Assembly: GCA_903813345.2 (NCBI GenBank) | Contig: CAIIXF020000006.1 | Coordinates: forward strand, 26,297,936 to 26,357,935 | DNA: 60,000 bases | Direction of reading: 5' to 3' | DNA from: Owenia fusiformis | Lineage: Eukaryota > Annelida > Polychaeta > Sabellida > Oweniidae | Shown: positions 1 to 13,300 of the stretch, in pieces | How the letters are laid out: each line of letters opens with the position of its first letter | Numbering within the stretch: the first letter of the stretch is position 1 | The notes under the pieces: generated by a model | The model's input: the letters and a program-made list of their open reading frames with translations, nothing else | What the model was told of the DNA's origin: nothing | The model's database searches: none | Position numbers and translations under genes: made by a program

Positions 1-1846
1 GTTCTTTTGAGAAAATGAGGATTTCAACAAAGGTGCAATTGACTAGCATGGGGATACAATTGACTCTATCTTGCATACAATTGCATCAATGGCACGCATA
101 CTGAATTCCTTATTTTCTCAGAAGAATTCAAGTTGATTGAATCTCAACACGTACATTCATGTGGGATAATATTGCTTGAATCCATTTTCAATACATGGAG
201 TAAGAATAGGGGTTCTTAAACAGGACATTAAAGCTTAACTTAGGCCTTTTTGAAAATTTTAGTTCGTAGTATTATTAAACTGTACATCTGTACAGCTCAC
301 TATTTTGAACACCACTCAATCTGTAAACAGTTTCTTCAGTCCCCTGTTTTTAATCTACCTAAATTACCATGTGCAAAAGCCTGGAAATGTAAACACCTTC
401 CAATCTGAACAATCTAGTCCCAGTGCTGTGAGGAATGAGGATTAGACAGGTTTTGCTGTATAGCAATTAAGCATTTCATTCTTCAGTCAAGATTGATAAA
501 ATGTTTGATCAGAATTGGTGACCATATTTAGTGAAAATTGGCACATTTTTGCAAAATATTTGGCAAAATTTGGAGTACTTAGAAAAATTGGACTCATATT
601 GAAGAAAGTTGTGTCTAAATCCCATCGATTAAAAATCAATGGTTGTCAGGTTACCTTACCATAATCGAGCTTGAAACCTTAGACTATTGGCAACAATCTG
701 AGCTATGGTATTCAATTTCTATTTACAGCGTACACATGGGAGACCTTGGTCATTCAACATAGAGATCCATAATGTTTGAATAGAAGTGTTCAATTTCACT
801 AATTAAACCCATAGCAACCACCATTAACAACTAGTCCCAAATGACAATAAACTCCATCAAAAATCAATAAATATCAAATGAATAAAGATCGAATAATAAA
901 TAATTTATTGTTTATTTTTAAGTAAGGTCTAAAAGGCAGTTGGTAAACATTCTAAATATAATTTCCTTTTTGTTGTTCACTTTACTGTTGTATTATTCAG
1001 AGCTATACGTAAGGCCCTTGGAAATTAATTGTTTGTTTAGTGGGGTCTGTCTGGGACCCTTCATGCCCAATGCAAGGCAGGGAAGATGGAGGTCAATCAA
1101 ATCTAAAAAATAAGCAAAGAACCAAAGTGCAATGCAAAATAGTAATGTTAGATGCTAAAATGTCTGTACACTTTGGATTGCATGTAATTTGTCAAAGAAG
1201 TGTGCAGTGTCTTGTATTTTAATGCTTCTGACATATTTTTGAAAAAATCATCATGGCTGAAATTCGGTAATTTTCAAGAGGCCACATGTTTACTGCACAT
1301 ACAACTAAGTAATTAAATCTGAAATAAACAAATGTTTTATATCTAAAATATTACTGTGTTTTTCAATATAATATTGCACATATTGGTTCTTTTATTGCTT
1401 AACTTTACGGTTTGATAGAATTATATTTTCAATGCCTTGCATTATAAGCTATTTTCTCTAAAAGTCCTGCTAAGCAGATAAAACTACAAAGCAGTGAATT
1501 GCGTTGTATGGTTAGAATAACTTGAATATCTATTTCTTTCAATTATTTCTCTGAATATTTTTTTTAAAGTAAACAAGAAGTTAATCCTATTTTGGCTTTA
1601 AACTACAACCAATAGATGGCATGATTTACTGGATTGGTCGATAATACAGCAGAGATACTTTTATTTTGGTGGAGCTATATATTGAGTGAAGCATTTGTGT
1701 GTGAGAAGGATTATCAAATTATGGGTAATTTAAAAGTGGTGGACTGGCTTGAGGGTAAAATTTCCAATTGAAAATTTGCAAAGACTCAAATCAAAGTATC
1801 GACTTTGAATTAATTCAGTTCAAGTTTTAGGCATTTCCAATCATGG

Positions 1847-1961
1847 TTAGTCTTGCTCAAAGACTGTATCCACTCCCCCCGTCACCTTCACTCTCTTTAC
1901 CTGGCAATATAGAGAGGGATTAGGGGGGGGGGTTAGTACAGGGTCTTTAAAGCAAGACTAA
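1847..1961. mobile_element. 115-bp hairpin MITE
   Basis: The ends are inverted copies: it starts TTAGTCTTGC and ends GCAAGACTAA, and the pairing continues inward over about 35 bases to a C-run facing a G-run. It is flanked on both sides by TCATGG (1841-1846 and 1962-1967), a possible 6-bp target duplication. It has no coding capacity. The superfamily is not assigned. Confidence 0.6.
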
Positions 1962-3234
1962 TCATGGTTACAATTTTCCCTCTTATGGCTTCCATTTTCA
2001 TATCAATTTATGATATTGCAGATATACCTGCACATAATTGATCAACTAAGGATCAATTTGTTTATTACAGAGCTCAATGAAAGCTGCCAATTTAACTTTT
2101 GTTACACATGTCAACTAAAGGACAGTATTGTATTTAATTATTAAGTTGTGGTTGTTATGGTGACCTGATTGTCATACTGTATTTGTATCTCTCAAACAAC
2201 TTCCTTTTTGATCATTGTTGGAAAATATTCAGAGTGAAATACATGGGCTATAGAAATTAATACCACTGCTGCCATCTTTATATCTGCCTAAAACCAATAG
2301 TAAAATACAAAACAGATTAATATTATGATTTGCCATGAATGTTTATTCTCACATAATGGCCATACAATAGTTTTGCCAATACCACCAAATAGTTATACGT
2401 CTTAATTCGACTTGGCTACAATAGGCTTTGTAATGTTATCAGCCTTAAATAACTTGGTTAAAATCATAACATATCCATGTTCCTGGCCACATTAACCAGC
2501 ATGCATATTTCAATATGGATATAATAATCAACGAGCATATTAAATGATAAAACAGTAACAATTAGTATATTCCCTTACAGATGTAAGATACCAAAATAAT
2601 AAGGTCAAAGGTCGAGGACCCAATTTAACCGAAATGTCAGTGAGTCTAGAATTTAACTTGAAGGTCAAATTGAACTTGAAGGTCAAAGGGTCAAGATGAG
2701 GCTCAAATGATGAAACACCCATATGCACTCAAAGGGCAACATTTGGGACAAAGCTAACACCTGGAGCTTAAAACTAACAACAAAGCAAATCTCCAATTCA
2801 ATACAATCTCAATCATATGAACATTTCTCCAACTGTTTTCCACGTTCCAATTCCCATTCCCCTTCTACTAAAATATTTGTCAAGGCTTACAACCATTATT
2901 TGCAAAAAAATATTTGCACTCAAATTCCAGTATTTGGATTTTTTTTTAGCGACAACTGAGTCGAATTTTAAATTCGTCATCATACAGTCATATATTCCAT
3001 AAATTCTCATTACTGATATTGGATTTTCATAATAACATAGTATTTATTTTTGGCTTACATTTCATATTCATTCAATCTGTTCTACTTAAGAGTTATCATT
3101 AAAAATGTTTTGCAAAATTTACCAGTTTCCAGCTTTAAGCTCATTTTGATTCTGCAAGAATACTCCATGCTACTTCTGAAATACTTTTCATCAACAGCTA
3201 CAGGCTCTCTGACTGTCCTGGAATCTTTCAAACT

Positions 3235-3655
3235 GGTTACAAAAGTAGATCTGTTTCGGAACAAAATAGCGCAGCAACGGAGGTGTGATTTTCATTTTTC
3301 AAGGATCTCATGACTTGTAGTTAGAATCTTCAAGACCTTTTTGTCACAATTGAGTGTCAGTATTACATGTTTAAGAAAATCTATGCGTTTGCGAACAAAT
3401 AAGTTCATGGGATGCAAGAATGATCAAGACAATTCCTCACTGGGATAAAGTGCAGACGTTAACTGTTTAATTTTAATTTCTGATGAACTATTTGTTCGCA
3501 AATGCTTAGCTTTCCTTAAACATATGACGCTGAAACAAGTTTGTGCCAGATATGCAGAAAGGTTCTGGCTACACCTTGTGAAATCATGGAAAAAGAAAAA
3601 TCATACCTCCAAGGCTGCTCCATTATGTTACCGCAACAGATCTGTTTTCGTAAGA
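3235..3655. repeat. Imperfect inverted repeat (foldback/MITE remnant)
   Basis: Left-arm segments around 3240-3310, 3350-3388 and 3390-3413 are found in inverted form at 3586-3651, 3506-3537 and 3481-3504. For example, GCGAACAAATAAGTTCAT on the left pairs with ATGAACTATTTGTTCGC on the right. The centre is near 3445. The short open frames inside it are shadows of the palindrome, not genes. Confidence 0.6.
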
Positions 3656-3820
3656 AATTTAAAAGTTCCCTCACAGTGTCTCTGGACACTTGCATGTCTG
3701 TTGTTAGACACTGGTGACTTTAACATCAATGTGTCTATCAAAGTTGTTGTACATTTCTAGATTACACTACTAGGTATAAAGGATGCTTTTTAACACACCT
3801 AGGTGCTAATGATGATGTAC

Positions 3821-3831
3821 TTTATTTTATT
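3821..3831 (-). terminator. Candidate CNOT4 polyadenylation signal
   Basis: Read on the minus strand, the stretch holds two overlapping AATAAA hexamers, about 380 nt past the stop codon at 4207. It is the first canonical hexamer I see after the stop. Use of the site is inferred. Confidence 0.4.
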
Positions 3832-3839
3832 TTTGTACT

Positions 3840-4140
3840 TTCATGGCAATACTATGTCGCTGTTCTCAGATATTGAGGCATTCTAACATCGCTGTACTTC
3901 AATAATGCTGTAAGTTACATTGTTGCACTCAAATGTTGATGAATTTACTGTATTTCAACACTGTTGTGCTATATTTCAATAATTTCAATTGCCTTAGAAA
4001 TGTACTTTGACATTGCTGTACTTCTATATGCCTTAAAAATGTATTTCAACGTTGCCGTACTTCTATATTGCCTTAGAAATGGACTTCGACATTGCTGTAG
4101 AGAACATCAATATTGCTGCATTTAAGTACTCTTGTATTTC
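3840..4140. repeat. Degenerate tandem repeat, unit roughly 50-60 bp
   Basis: Phrases such as ATTGCTGTACTTC, TATTTCAA and GCCTTAGAAATG recur about five times in the same order with many substitutions. It lies just beyond the CNOT4 stop codon and may be transcribed as part of the 3' UTR. Confidence 0.5.
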
Positions 4141-4206
4141 AAAATTAAACTGATAAACTTGGCTGGACATTCATTCTGTAATGCTATCATTAGAGGAGTT
4201 AAGAGT

Positions 4207-4313
4207 CTATTGTAGTCCCTCGGTTATTGGGCGTTGCTCTGTATGACCCTGGGGTCGGATTGGGGCCTGAAATCCTGGGGGTGGGTTCTGAAGTGGGCTC
4301 CAACTTTGGGGGG
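4207..4313 (-). CDS. CNOT4: CNOT4 exon 17, C-terminal exon
   Basis: A pyrimidine-containing acceptor (CACTATATTTCCAG) ends at 4314. In the phase left by exon 16 the exon encodes APQSWSPLQNPPPGFQAPIR plus 15 residues and a stop. The Pro-rich NPPPGF motif echoes the PPGF of exon 13. It was found by phase and composition and no longer open frame supports it, so it is less certain than the others. Confidence 0.7.
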
Positions 4314-7300
4314 CTGGAAATATAGTGAAATGTTCAACTGTAGCAGTTTGAAATTCAAAAGTTAGCACATTTAATAGTAGTAATTGTTTTCAATTCTTGA
4401 TATAAGAGTTGACTAGTAGCCTAGATTATTAACAAGTACTGTACATGTTTTATAACTTTTTGAACAAAGAGGTCATTTTAATCCTTTATAGGCACTATCA
4501 AATTATATAGAAAGTATTTTACTAAAAGTACTGGTTTCCAAGCATTTAACTGAAAATAAAACGTGATTTAATCCACCGATTTCTAGATGAACTTTTTATA
4601 CTACAAAAGTGTAGTCTTCAAATCGCATACCCATACCTGTAAACTGCTGAAACTGTTGTACAAATGGCAATCTGCTGTGATTGGTTGGCGCTGAGTCAAG
4701 TTCTGTGAGCTGCTGTAAGGACCTCATCCAGTGGGGATCGCTGTCTGAGGGGTGATTAGAGTCGGGCGTCATTGCTGATGTCACAATTGCAGGATCGTTT
4801 AATCCTACAGATATATTATTTGTATTTGACCAGTCTACAAAAAGATGCAGTGTGTAAGGAATTCTGATAATCAAGCAGCACGAAACAACATCTAAACAAG
4901 GTATTAACATGCAAAATGTCACCACCTGCTATTTGTTACAGATGCTGAACACCCAATACTGACCGCCAAACACCAACCATCAACTGTCGAACTCTGAGAC
5001 TATAACAATATGTCACCAATTTTGGTAGTGACATAAATACAAGAGATAAATAAACAAAATATATCAAATAGATGGTGCAGGTAACCTAAAGCACAGACAG
5101 ACAACAAATAAGTACACACAAGGTGTACATGTCTCAAAGACACACATCATATAACATGGACAACCAGCACAGACAGACAACAAATAAGTACACACAAAGT
5201 GTACATGTCTCAAAGACACACATCATATAACATGGACAACCAGCTACCCTGCGTGCAGAGTCTAGTTTAACTACACTCTGCCTAGTAGATACCATATTAC
5301 AGTTTAGTAGCCCCGCCCCCACGACGAGTATCGGTGACAGTTTGGGTAAATCACTTTTGACCAACGCGTCGACCTTCCACCAATCAGCGAGCTTGAAGAA
5401 ACATACGCCAAATGCGTTCTAATTAAATATGCGCTTGTCATTGGTCAATTCCGGGCTCAAAGATGACGTCAGAAGGAATGACCATATAAAGAACGCCGGT
5501 CAAATTTGGCCGACAAACACTGATTGGCGCGGTGAGTTCACAAGTTTATTTTAGTTTGAAAGAGTGAAGACGAAGCTCTCTTTTAAGAAGTGAAGTCAAA
5601 CGTATGCAAAGGGTAACAACCAGCACAGACAGACAACAAATAAGTACACACAAAGTGTACATGTCTCAAAGACACACATCATATAACATGGACAACCGGC
5701 ACAAACAGACAACAAATAAGTACACACAAAGTGTACATGTCTCAAAGACACACATCATATAACATGGACAACCAGCACAGACAGACAACAAATAAGTACA
5801 CACAAAGTGTACATGTCTCAAAGACACACATCATATAACATGGACAACCAGCACAGACAGACAACAAATAAGTGCACACAAAGTGTACATGTCTCAAAGA
5901 CACACATCATATAACATGGACAACCAGCACAGACAGACAACCAATAAGTACACACAAAGTGTACATGTCTCAAAGACACACATCATATAACATGGACAAC
6001 CAGCACAGACAGACAACAAATAAGTGCACACAAAGTGTACATGTCTCAAAGACATACATCATATAACATGGACAACCAGCACAGACAGACAACCAATAAG
6101 TACACACAAAGTGTACATGTCTCAAAGACACACATCATATAACATGGACAACCAGCACAGACAGACAACAAATAAGTGCACACAAAGTGTACATGTCTCA
6201 AAGACACACATCATATAACATGGAAAACTAATAAGAGGCATTCACATTAAAATGTCACCATCTGGAAATGGTTACAAAAGTGTAACAATAGTTATAGATG
6301 TCAACACTGACAGCCAGTCACAAAAGAAATTGCTATAAGGATATTGGTGATAACATTTAGATTTGTGGTAGACAAAAACTTAAGAGAAAACGTGATGCGA
6401 TCAAAACAACGGCTATTAGGCCATCCAAAGATGAATTTTTTTGTTTTTATTTAATATTATAAAATCACAAAAGAACCTGAATGGTTGACACCTTTAGCTA
6501 TAATTTGTAGATTCCCAATAAAAAAAAGAAATATTTGTCAGTTCTCAAAGTTAAAGAGAATTTAAGTTTAAGGCAATAGGTTGAATGCATGTAAGTCCCC
6601 GAAAAGTAATATGCAATATAATAAATGCATGTATATATGGCTGACTTACTTTTCTGTTGTTGCATGCTATGTATGTGTTGATTATTCTGCTGCTGTTGCT
6701 GGTGCTGCTGTTGTTGCACTGGGGGAGTTCCAAAGCTGATGTTGATATTGGGGAGTAAGGCGCGTAGACCTTCTTGCCAGTCTTTCACTTTAAATGGGTC
6801 TGTGTTCTATGGAGAAATCAGGTAAAGAAAGTATGCATACATTTTTCTTCGATTTATTTTTCACAAAAACTTAAGAATACATGGACTTGGTTATTTGTAC
6901 TAACTTGAAGGTTTTTTCAAAATTCTGTAACCATAATTTTCACAATTCTAAAATTCTAAAATTTTGGCCTTCCAGAACTTTTCTGAAGTTTGACACTGCA
7001 AAACATTTTCACTATTTATTCCTCCAAATAATTGCTTTCAGGGGCATAACCAGGTGAGTGGCAAGTGGGTGCAAACTTATTATACAAATCACTAGTGAGT
7101 GCACTGCCAATTTGCTTCATTGCTATGGAGATCACTGATTGTATGCATATTTCCATTTTAGTCTTTTTTTCAGGACTTTTTTGTCAAGAAATTTCATATG
7201 CCTGACAATTGTACCTGATTTAAGTTGACATTCTGTTGTTTATTGTGTAGATGTGTGTGTGACCCCTCAGGGAGCCCATTCCCTGCCATAAGGCCCCCTT

Positions 7301-10300
7301 CTGGCATCCCCATGAGTCCAAGCATATTGCTGTGTAGAGAGTCTGAAAAACAATAACATATACACATGTGGATTTTATTTATCAAATCTTAGATAATGAG
7401 CCATCACTTCAAAATTTTTGATTTAATTTGGTTTTTCACAAATGCATCAACTAAATATTGTACGGAATCAGTATTTTTCATTGAATTCACCAATTCTTAA
7501 CTTCCATAAAAAAGTATCTTGGATTTCTGTGGATTTCTTCTAAAATGTTGCTTGACAAATTTTTGAAAAGTTATTGAAAAACCCTTTATTTAGTACCATT
7601 TTATTGTTATTTCCCCTTGTTATTTGCTCTAAACCCTTTATTCAGTACCATTTCAGTACCAGTCCCCCTTGTTATTTACTCTACACCCTATCATTTCCAT
7701 ACCTGTTCTGTGTGTGGCACTAAGATTTGGTATGTGATTGGGTGTGAAACCAGGGGGTAGACCCGTAGGTTTGTTGTTCACAACATTATGCTGATTGATC
7801 ACAGTCTCATTTTCCATGATCTCTGACAAAACTTTGCTGGATTCTTCCCATGGGTCAAAACCTACAATAAAACAAGATACATATAAGAATATAGATCTAC
7901 ATTTAAGGAAAAAGTCAATATTTTGTCCTAAGTTGTCCTAAGACTTGAATAATTACATTTCAGATTGAAAAGTACCTGAACATTTACTGATTTCTTTTGA
8001 ATTTGATGTATGTAAAAACAGACTTTTACCCCCTCTTGGCAAATGTAATTTATAATATAATTGTGGAAGAACATTGAAATATCTACCCCCTTAGTGATAA
8101 ATGGTCAACGGCTAAATATGGCTACAATATTTTAGAATCTTCCCTCAAAAATTTTAGTGTCAGACTGTCTTAATCATTTTATTGAGAGCATTCTATTGTA
8201 AAGCACCAAATATAACATGGCATTACCATTAAATAAATGAATGATCAGCATAAAATGGATTTTAAGTTGAGCCAACTGGAGGATGCGTTGACATGTTGTA
8301 TGACATTACATGTACTTAATGCAAAAATGTATTCATCTTGGCCTACATTATGTAATTTCTTCAGACTGTCTTACCTAAATCATCATCTGCATTGGAAACT
8401 GTTTCTTTCTTTGGAGCAAAGCCGAATGCTGCCTGCCAGTCTGTACTGCTTGATACTGGTATACTCTCAGCTATTTCTGTAGTAGGGATATCAACTGGAA
8501 TATAACATAGCAATGGGGGTTAACCTGTGGACCATTTTAAAAAGGGGATCCCTTTTCAATCCCAAATTTCAATCTTAAATCTTCAATAATGGGTGATCAA
8601 TAAGTAATGGACGCTTTTTTACATAGATACTTTTTACACACCAATCCCTTCGATTTTCCTACCAGTGATACATCATTCAAATATCTATCAATTCTGAAGA
8701 TTTGAAAACAAAATATATAATACATGTTGATATATCCTTATTTCCGTGAAGGAGGTACAGGTACCCCGGGACCGACATTTACGTCACATATTCAGTTTTT
8801 AGCCAGTTTGGCAACTTTCAGTTAGGTTTGAACTTTTTATATGCAACAAGTGTTGTGTTGTTTGAAATCTTTTGCTGACTGGTAACTCATAAACAGAAAG
8901 TATTGCGATGTCAGAGTGTTGTTTGGAAGGGGTTTGCAGGTCAATTTGAGAATTCATTGTGGAAGAAAGGGATGAAAAGGAATTGTGTACAGTAGCACTT
9001 GATGGAACCTATTTAGAGGGCCCTGTGGAATGAATGTGACATGAATACCACATAGTGATGATAAAATATTCAAAATCAACTATGGCATAACAAAATGGGG
9101 TAATTCATGACCATAATGGTTTGTTTTGTTAAGCCTGCATCCAACTGCATTGCATGTTAAACAATCTAAAATAGCTTCAGAATATGTGACGTAAATGTCG
9201 GTCCCGGGGTACCTGTACCTCCTTCACGGAAATAAGGATATATCAACATGTAATACATATATTGTCTTCCAATCTTCAGAGTTGATAGATAATTGAATGA
9301 TGTATCACTGGTAAGAAAATCGAAGGGATTGGTCTATAAAAAGTATCTGTGTAAAAAAGCGTTCATTACTTATTGATCACCCCTCGTATTTGAAAAGGCT
9401 ATTCTCAACACAATTTTAGAAAATTAATATTATGTAAAGGAAAAGATTCTTCCAAAATGTTTAAACAAAGCATCAACATGCCACCTGTCATTTGTTACAG
9501 ACGCCTAACTGTTAATGCCAAACACCAACCGCCAAACAAAATCCACAAAAGGTTGGAGACTATAACAATATACCACCATTTGTGTGGTGCCGACATAAAA
9601 ATATTTCTCTGGGTTGTACCCTTCTAATTCTTTTAAACATTCTTTATTTAACAGTATCGCTACATGGAAAAGTAGCCGTAATTGTAGGTACCGATAGTGT
9701 TAATGTTTACCAACCTGTGGGTGCCATGGGTGGCTGAATTAAAGGTTTAATTGCACCAGAATATCCACTGTTACTAAACAATGAGAGAGGATCTGACGTT
9801 TGGAAGGGAAACTTTTGCCGCATATTTGAGCCAATATTGTTAGTGCATGGAGGTGAAATAGTCTTATTTGAGAGTGTTGGCTGTTGCTGTGGAGGCATGA
9901 CTGTGTGTGGCGGTGACAAATGGCTTGGACTGTCTTCTGTTGAACTTCTGAAATACATAATCGATGTATATATCATATTTAAATATTACAGTCATATCAT
10001 GGGCAGGGAAAGGCAGTATGTCTTTTGTACATAGTATAGAAAGTACATATCAGAATAACTTTTCCAGTCTCTAAATTCTCTAAGGAACTTTAATCAAGTT
10101 AGTAGAGGTACTAAATGGTCAAAACATGCAATTTTTCATGATTTTTCTCATTTTCAAATTGGTGCATTATTATGGCCTTTCAGACTGGTAAAAGCTTTCA
10201 GTTCTGGGAGATTACTGAACACCTCAACCGGTTCAAGGCAGGCATTTGCACAGATTCATATTTTCATCACTACTCCCATATTTTCAATGAGTTACCTGTG

Positions 10301-13300
10301 TTGAGAATCATCTTCTGTGTTAGTTCTGTGTCTATTTGTGCCTGGGGCTCTGTTTTGTAAATTTTGTATGTTCTGTTGAGTCTGTTGCATTAAGCTGGGT
10401 GGCTGGGGTGCCCTATTGCCATTTGTTAACCTAAATAATATATGTACAATATTTTTAATGCAACTCTTCTACAGCAGTGACACTCTCTATTATGGGTGCA
10501 CAGGTTTTTGGGTTTTAGATTTTAGGCAGTTGACATTTCATCCAAAATCTAAGATAATAAAAACAGTTTCAAGAACAAACCATTTTGATGTAATATATTT
10601 AATTTTAAAACTGGCACCATTGCAAGTCAATTCACCAATTTTCAATTTAGTAAAAAGGTATCTACGATTTCAGTGACTTCTACTGAAATGTTGCTAACAA
10701 CAGAGACAATATTCTAATGATAAGAAGGAGCTAGAAACCTAGTTGTGTCTGTTTTTCCATTTCCACTTGATAATGAAGGCCAAGCATCTCTGTTTGTTGT
10801 ATTTGGGGGAACCTGTGATATATCTGGAGTAACTGGAGGGGATTCTTTCTTCCTGAAAACAGAAACGCTCAAGGTAGATGGCATCATTGTATAAGTATCC
10901 TTAATTTTATGAACCATTCGAAGGCAGACGTTTAAAAAAACCTTTAAAATGCACAACTTGGGGCTAAGTTTTTATCACAATTCTGGCAGAGATTATTCAT
11001 ATTATAATCATCAACAACTGATCATACAAATAATCTATAAACGAGAATTGGCTTACATTATCTTAAGAAACTTTGAACTGGTCAGTTTTTAACAGATTTT
11101 AAATCTAGACATGATCGGAAATATCAATTCTTGAATTGCATGAAAAATGCTGGTCACGAGAAACCATACTTTGCCACAGGAGGCTGAGCTGGAGGTTTCC
11201 CAATTCCAGAAACTCCAGAACCAGGAGCTGGACTAGCTGTTACTGGTGTCGGAGTTAATAACTGGTCCATGAGTCTGTGTTCGTAGTCTGTATGTTTGCC
11301 CTGTTGCATTTCCTCTTTAGTAAAACTGGCCGCCTCCTCCCCCAACTCATGTAAATACATACAATCCTGGAAGAGAAAGGGAAATACATATTTGAATGAA
11401 GAAGGAATATTTAAAGGGACAATGTTTAGAATTGACAATTTTTAAAAAATTTATATTTCAAGGAAATATGCATTTTACGAAAACTATCAATAAAATTAAT
11501 ATTCAAAAATTAGCCAAACATCATTAGAAAACTTAAGCTTTAAACAACTCACTTCTGAATGTTTTCTTATAATTAAGCTTCAAAAAAGCAAATTTATTTC
11601 ATCTTGCAGCGAAAATCCATGCATCATAGTTCATTTTAGACATAGTTCTAATATTCAAAATTAAAAATCAACCACAAAATAATAAGTAAAAAACAGACAT
11701 ACAGAAATATCCAGATGGTTATGTTTTCTACTTGAAATAGAGAGATGTTTCAAAAATAGAATCATAAAACCAAATATCTTTGACATTAACAGTACACAAG
11801 GACTTGAAATTTTGAAATGGTAATATGTAATTATTAGTTTCAAAATATTACAGAACTGTATTCTTGTTTCAAATCATTTTTTTAAATTCTAACCCTGCTG
11901 ACACTGGTTATAAACTCCGAAGACGAAAGCTCTCTTTTAAGAAGCAAAGTTGAATGAATGCATTTAAGGCACTTCATTCTATTTCTTGTGGAAAACATAA
12001 CAATTTAGATGTTAAATAAAAAGTATTAATAAGTAAAAGCACATACCGAAAGACTACTTACGGGTTTGGGACACTGGCTTCCTTTTAAAAAGTGACTGCA
12101 ATATTTAGTTGTTCCTAAAGATGCTTTTAAAGTTCTACCATCTATATAGACATTGTTCACTGCTTGTATTGCCCGTAATGCATCTTCCGTTCGTAGATAA
12201 GTAACATAGGCACTCGCGCTAGGACCCTAAAAATGCAGAACAATATAGATTATCCTTTGGAAATGAAATATTCAATATTATCAATATTAATAGATCTTTC
12301 CGATTAACCCAACCACCTTTTGGTAAGAAGCTAGGATTTATCGGCTAGATTGATGATGTCATTGGCTGTAGGTAGCAATCTGTCAGTGCAAAAATAGGAT
12401 TAACGTATTGCTAATTTGAAAAAGTACAACCAATGACATCATCAATCTAGCCAATATACCGTAGCTTCTTTGATGCACCAAAAGGTGGCAGGGTTAATTG
12501 GAAAGGTCTATTTCTCTTCCTCTACACTTTATATTCAGTATGAATTTTTAAGGTATAATTTATATGTGTAACAAATATTCTTCAATTTAATTACACATAT
12601 CATGAATGAAGACATTTGTGGCATATCAAAATGGCAATTATCACTCATCAGATAAATATACAAGAATTAGAAATATTATTACGAATACTGTCAAATATTG
12701 ACAATAAAAAATTTATAAACATTCACCAGAATTTACTTGTAGAGCACAATTCCTGTCCCATACACCTTCTAAATTCAAATCTATGGTATCAATGCTTACA
12801 CTAATTTGTGTAACATTTGCTGAAGTCAAAATAATCTAAAATGTCAAAGAAATTGTGGGAGTACCAGACGTAACTTGACAAGCGAGACTTTAATAAACAA
12901 TAAACTAAACTTGGAGAACAAGACTCTCCATGTCATCCTTGTCTTATAGCATTTGCAAAAGGAGGATTGACTCCCAGGGTTCCTGCTCGATATACTGCCA
13001 TATATGGAGTCATGTCACAATTAAAAAATTCAAAATAAAACAGCTGTCATTTTTTCATTTCAGAATTTGAATGGTGAGTTTTGGTCTTATTTCCAAACAA
13101 AAAATTCACAACATAAACCCCCATTGTTAAAGGTTTATAAACCTCTATTGTTAAAGCTCACAAAAGCCTAAATGCTATAGCTCATAAAACCTGCTTTGTC
13201 ATAGCTCACAAAACCATCATTGTTACAGCTCATAAACACTCATTGTAAAAGAATTGTAAACCTTTACTGTTATAGCTCACAAAACCATCATTGTTACACC

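Larger units (their letters stand above)
1..4206. other. Region downstream of CNOT4; no coding gene seen
   Basis: No convincing exon was found on either strand. Open frames here are short (60-90 codons), lack recognisable domains and overlap repeats. The stretch holds a small hairpin MITE near 1.85 kb, an imperfect inverted repeat near 3.2-3.7 kb, a degenerate tandem repeat near 3.84-4.14 kb and the probable 3' UTR and polyadenylation signal of the minus-strand CNOT4 gene. The part left of about 3.8 kb is taken as intergenic. Confidence 0.6.

Noticed and set aside
5872-6218. Two overlapping 64-codon open frames
   Set aside because: They are readings of the 76-bp minisatellite, and the unit length is not a multiple of three.
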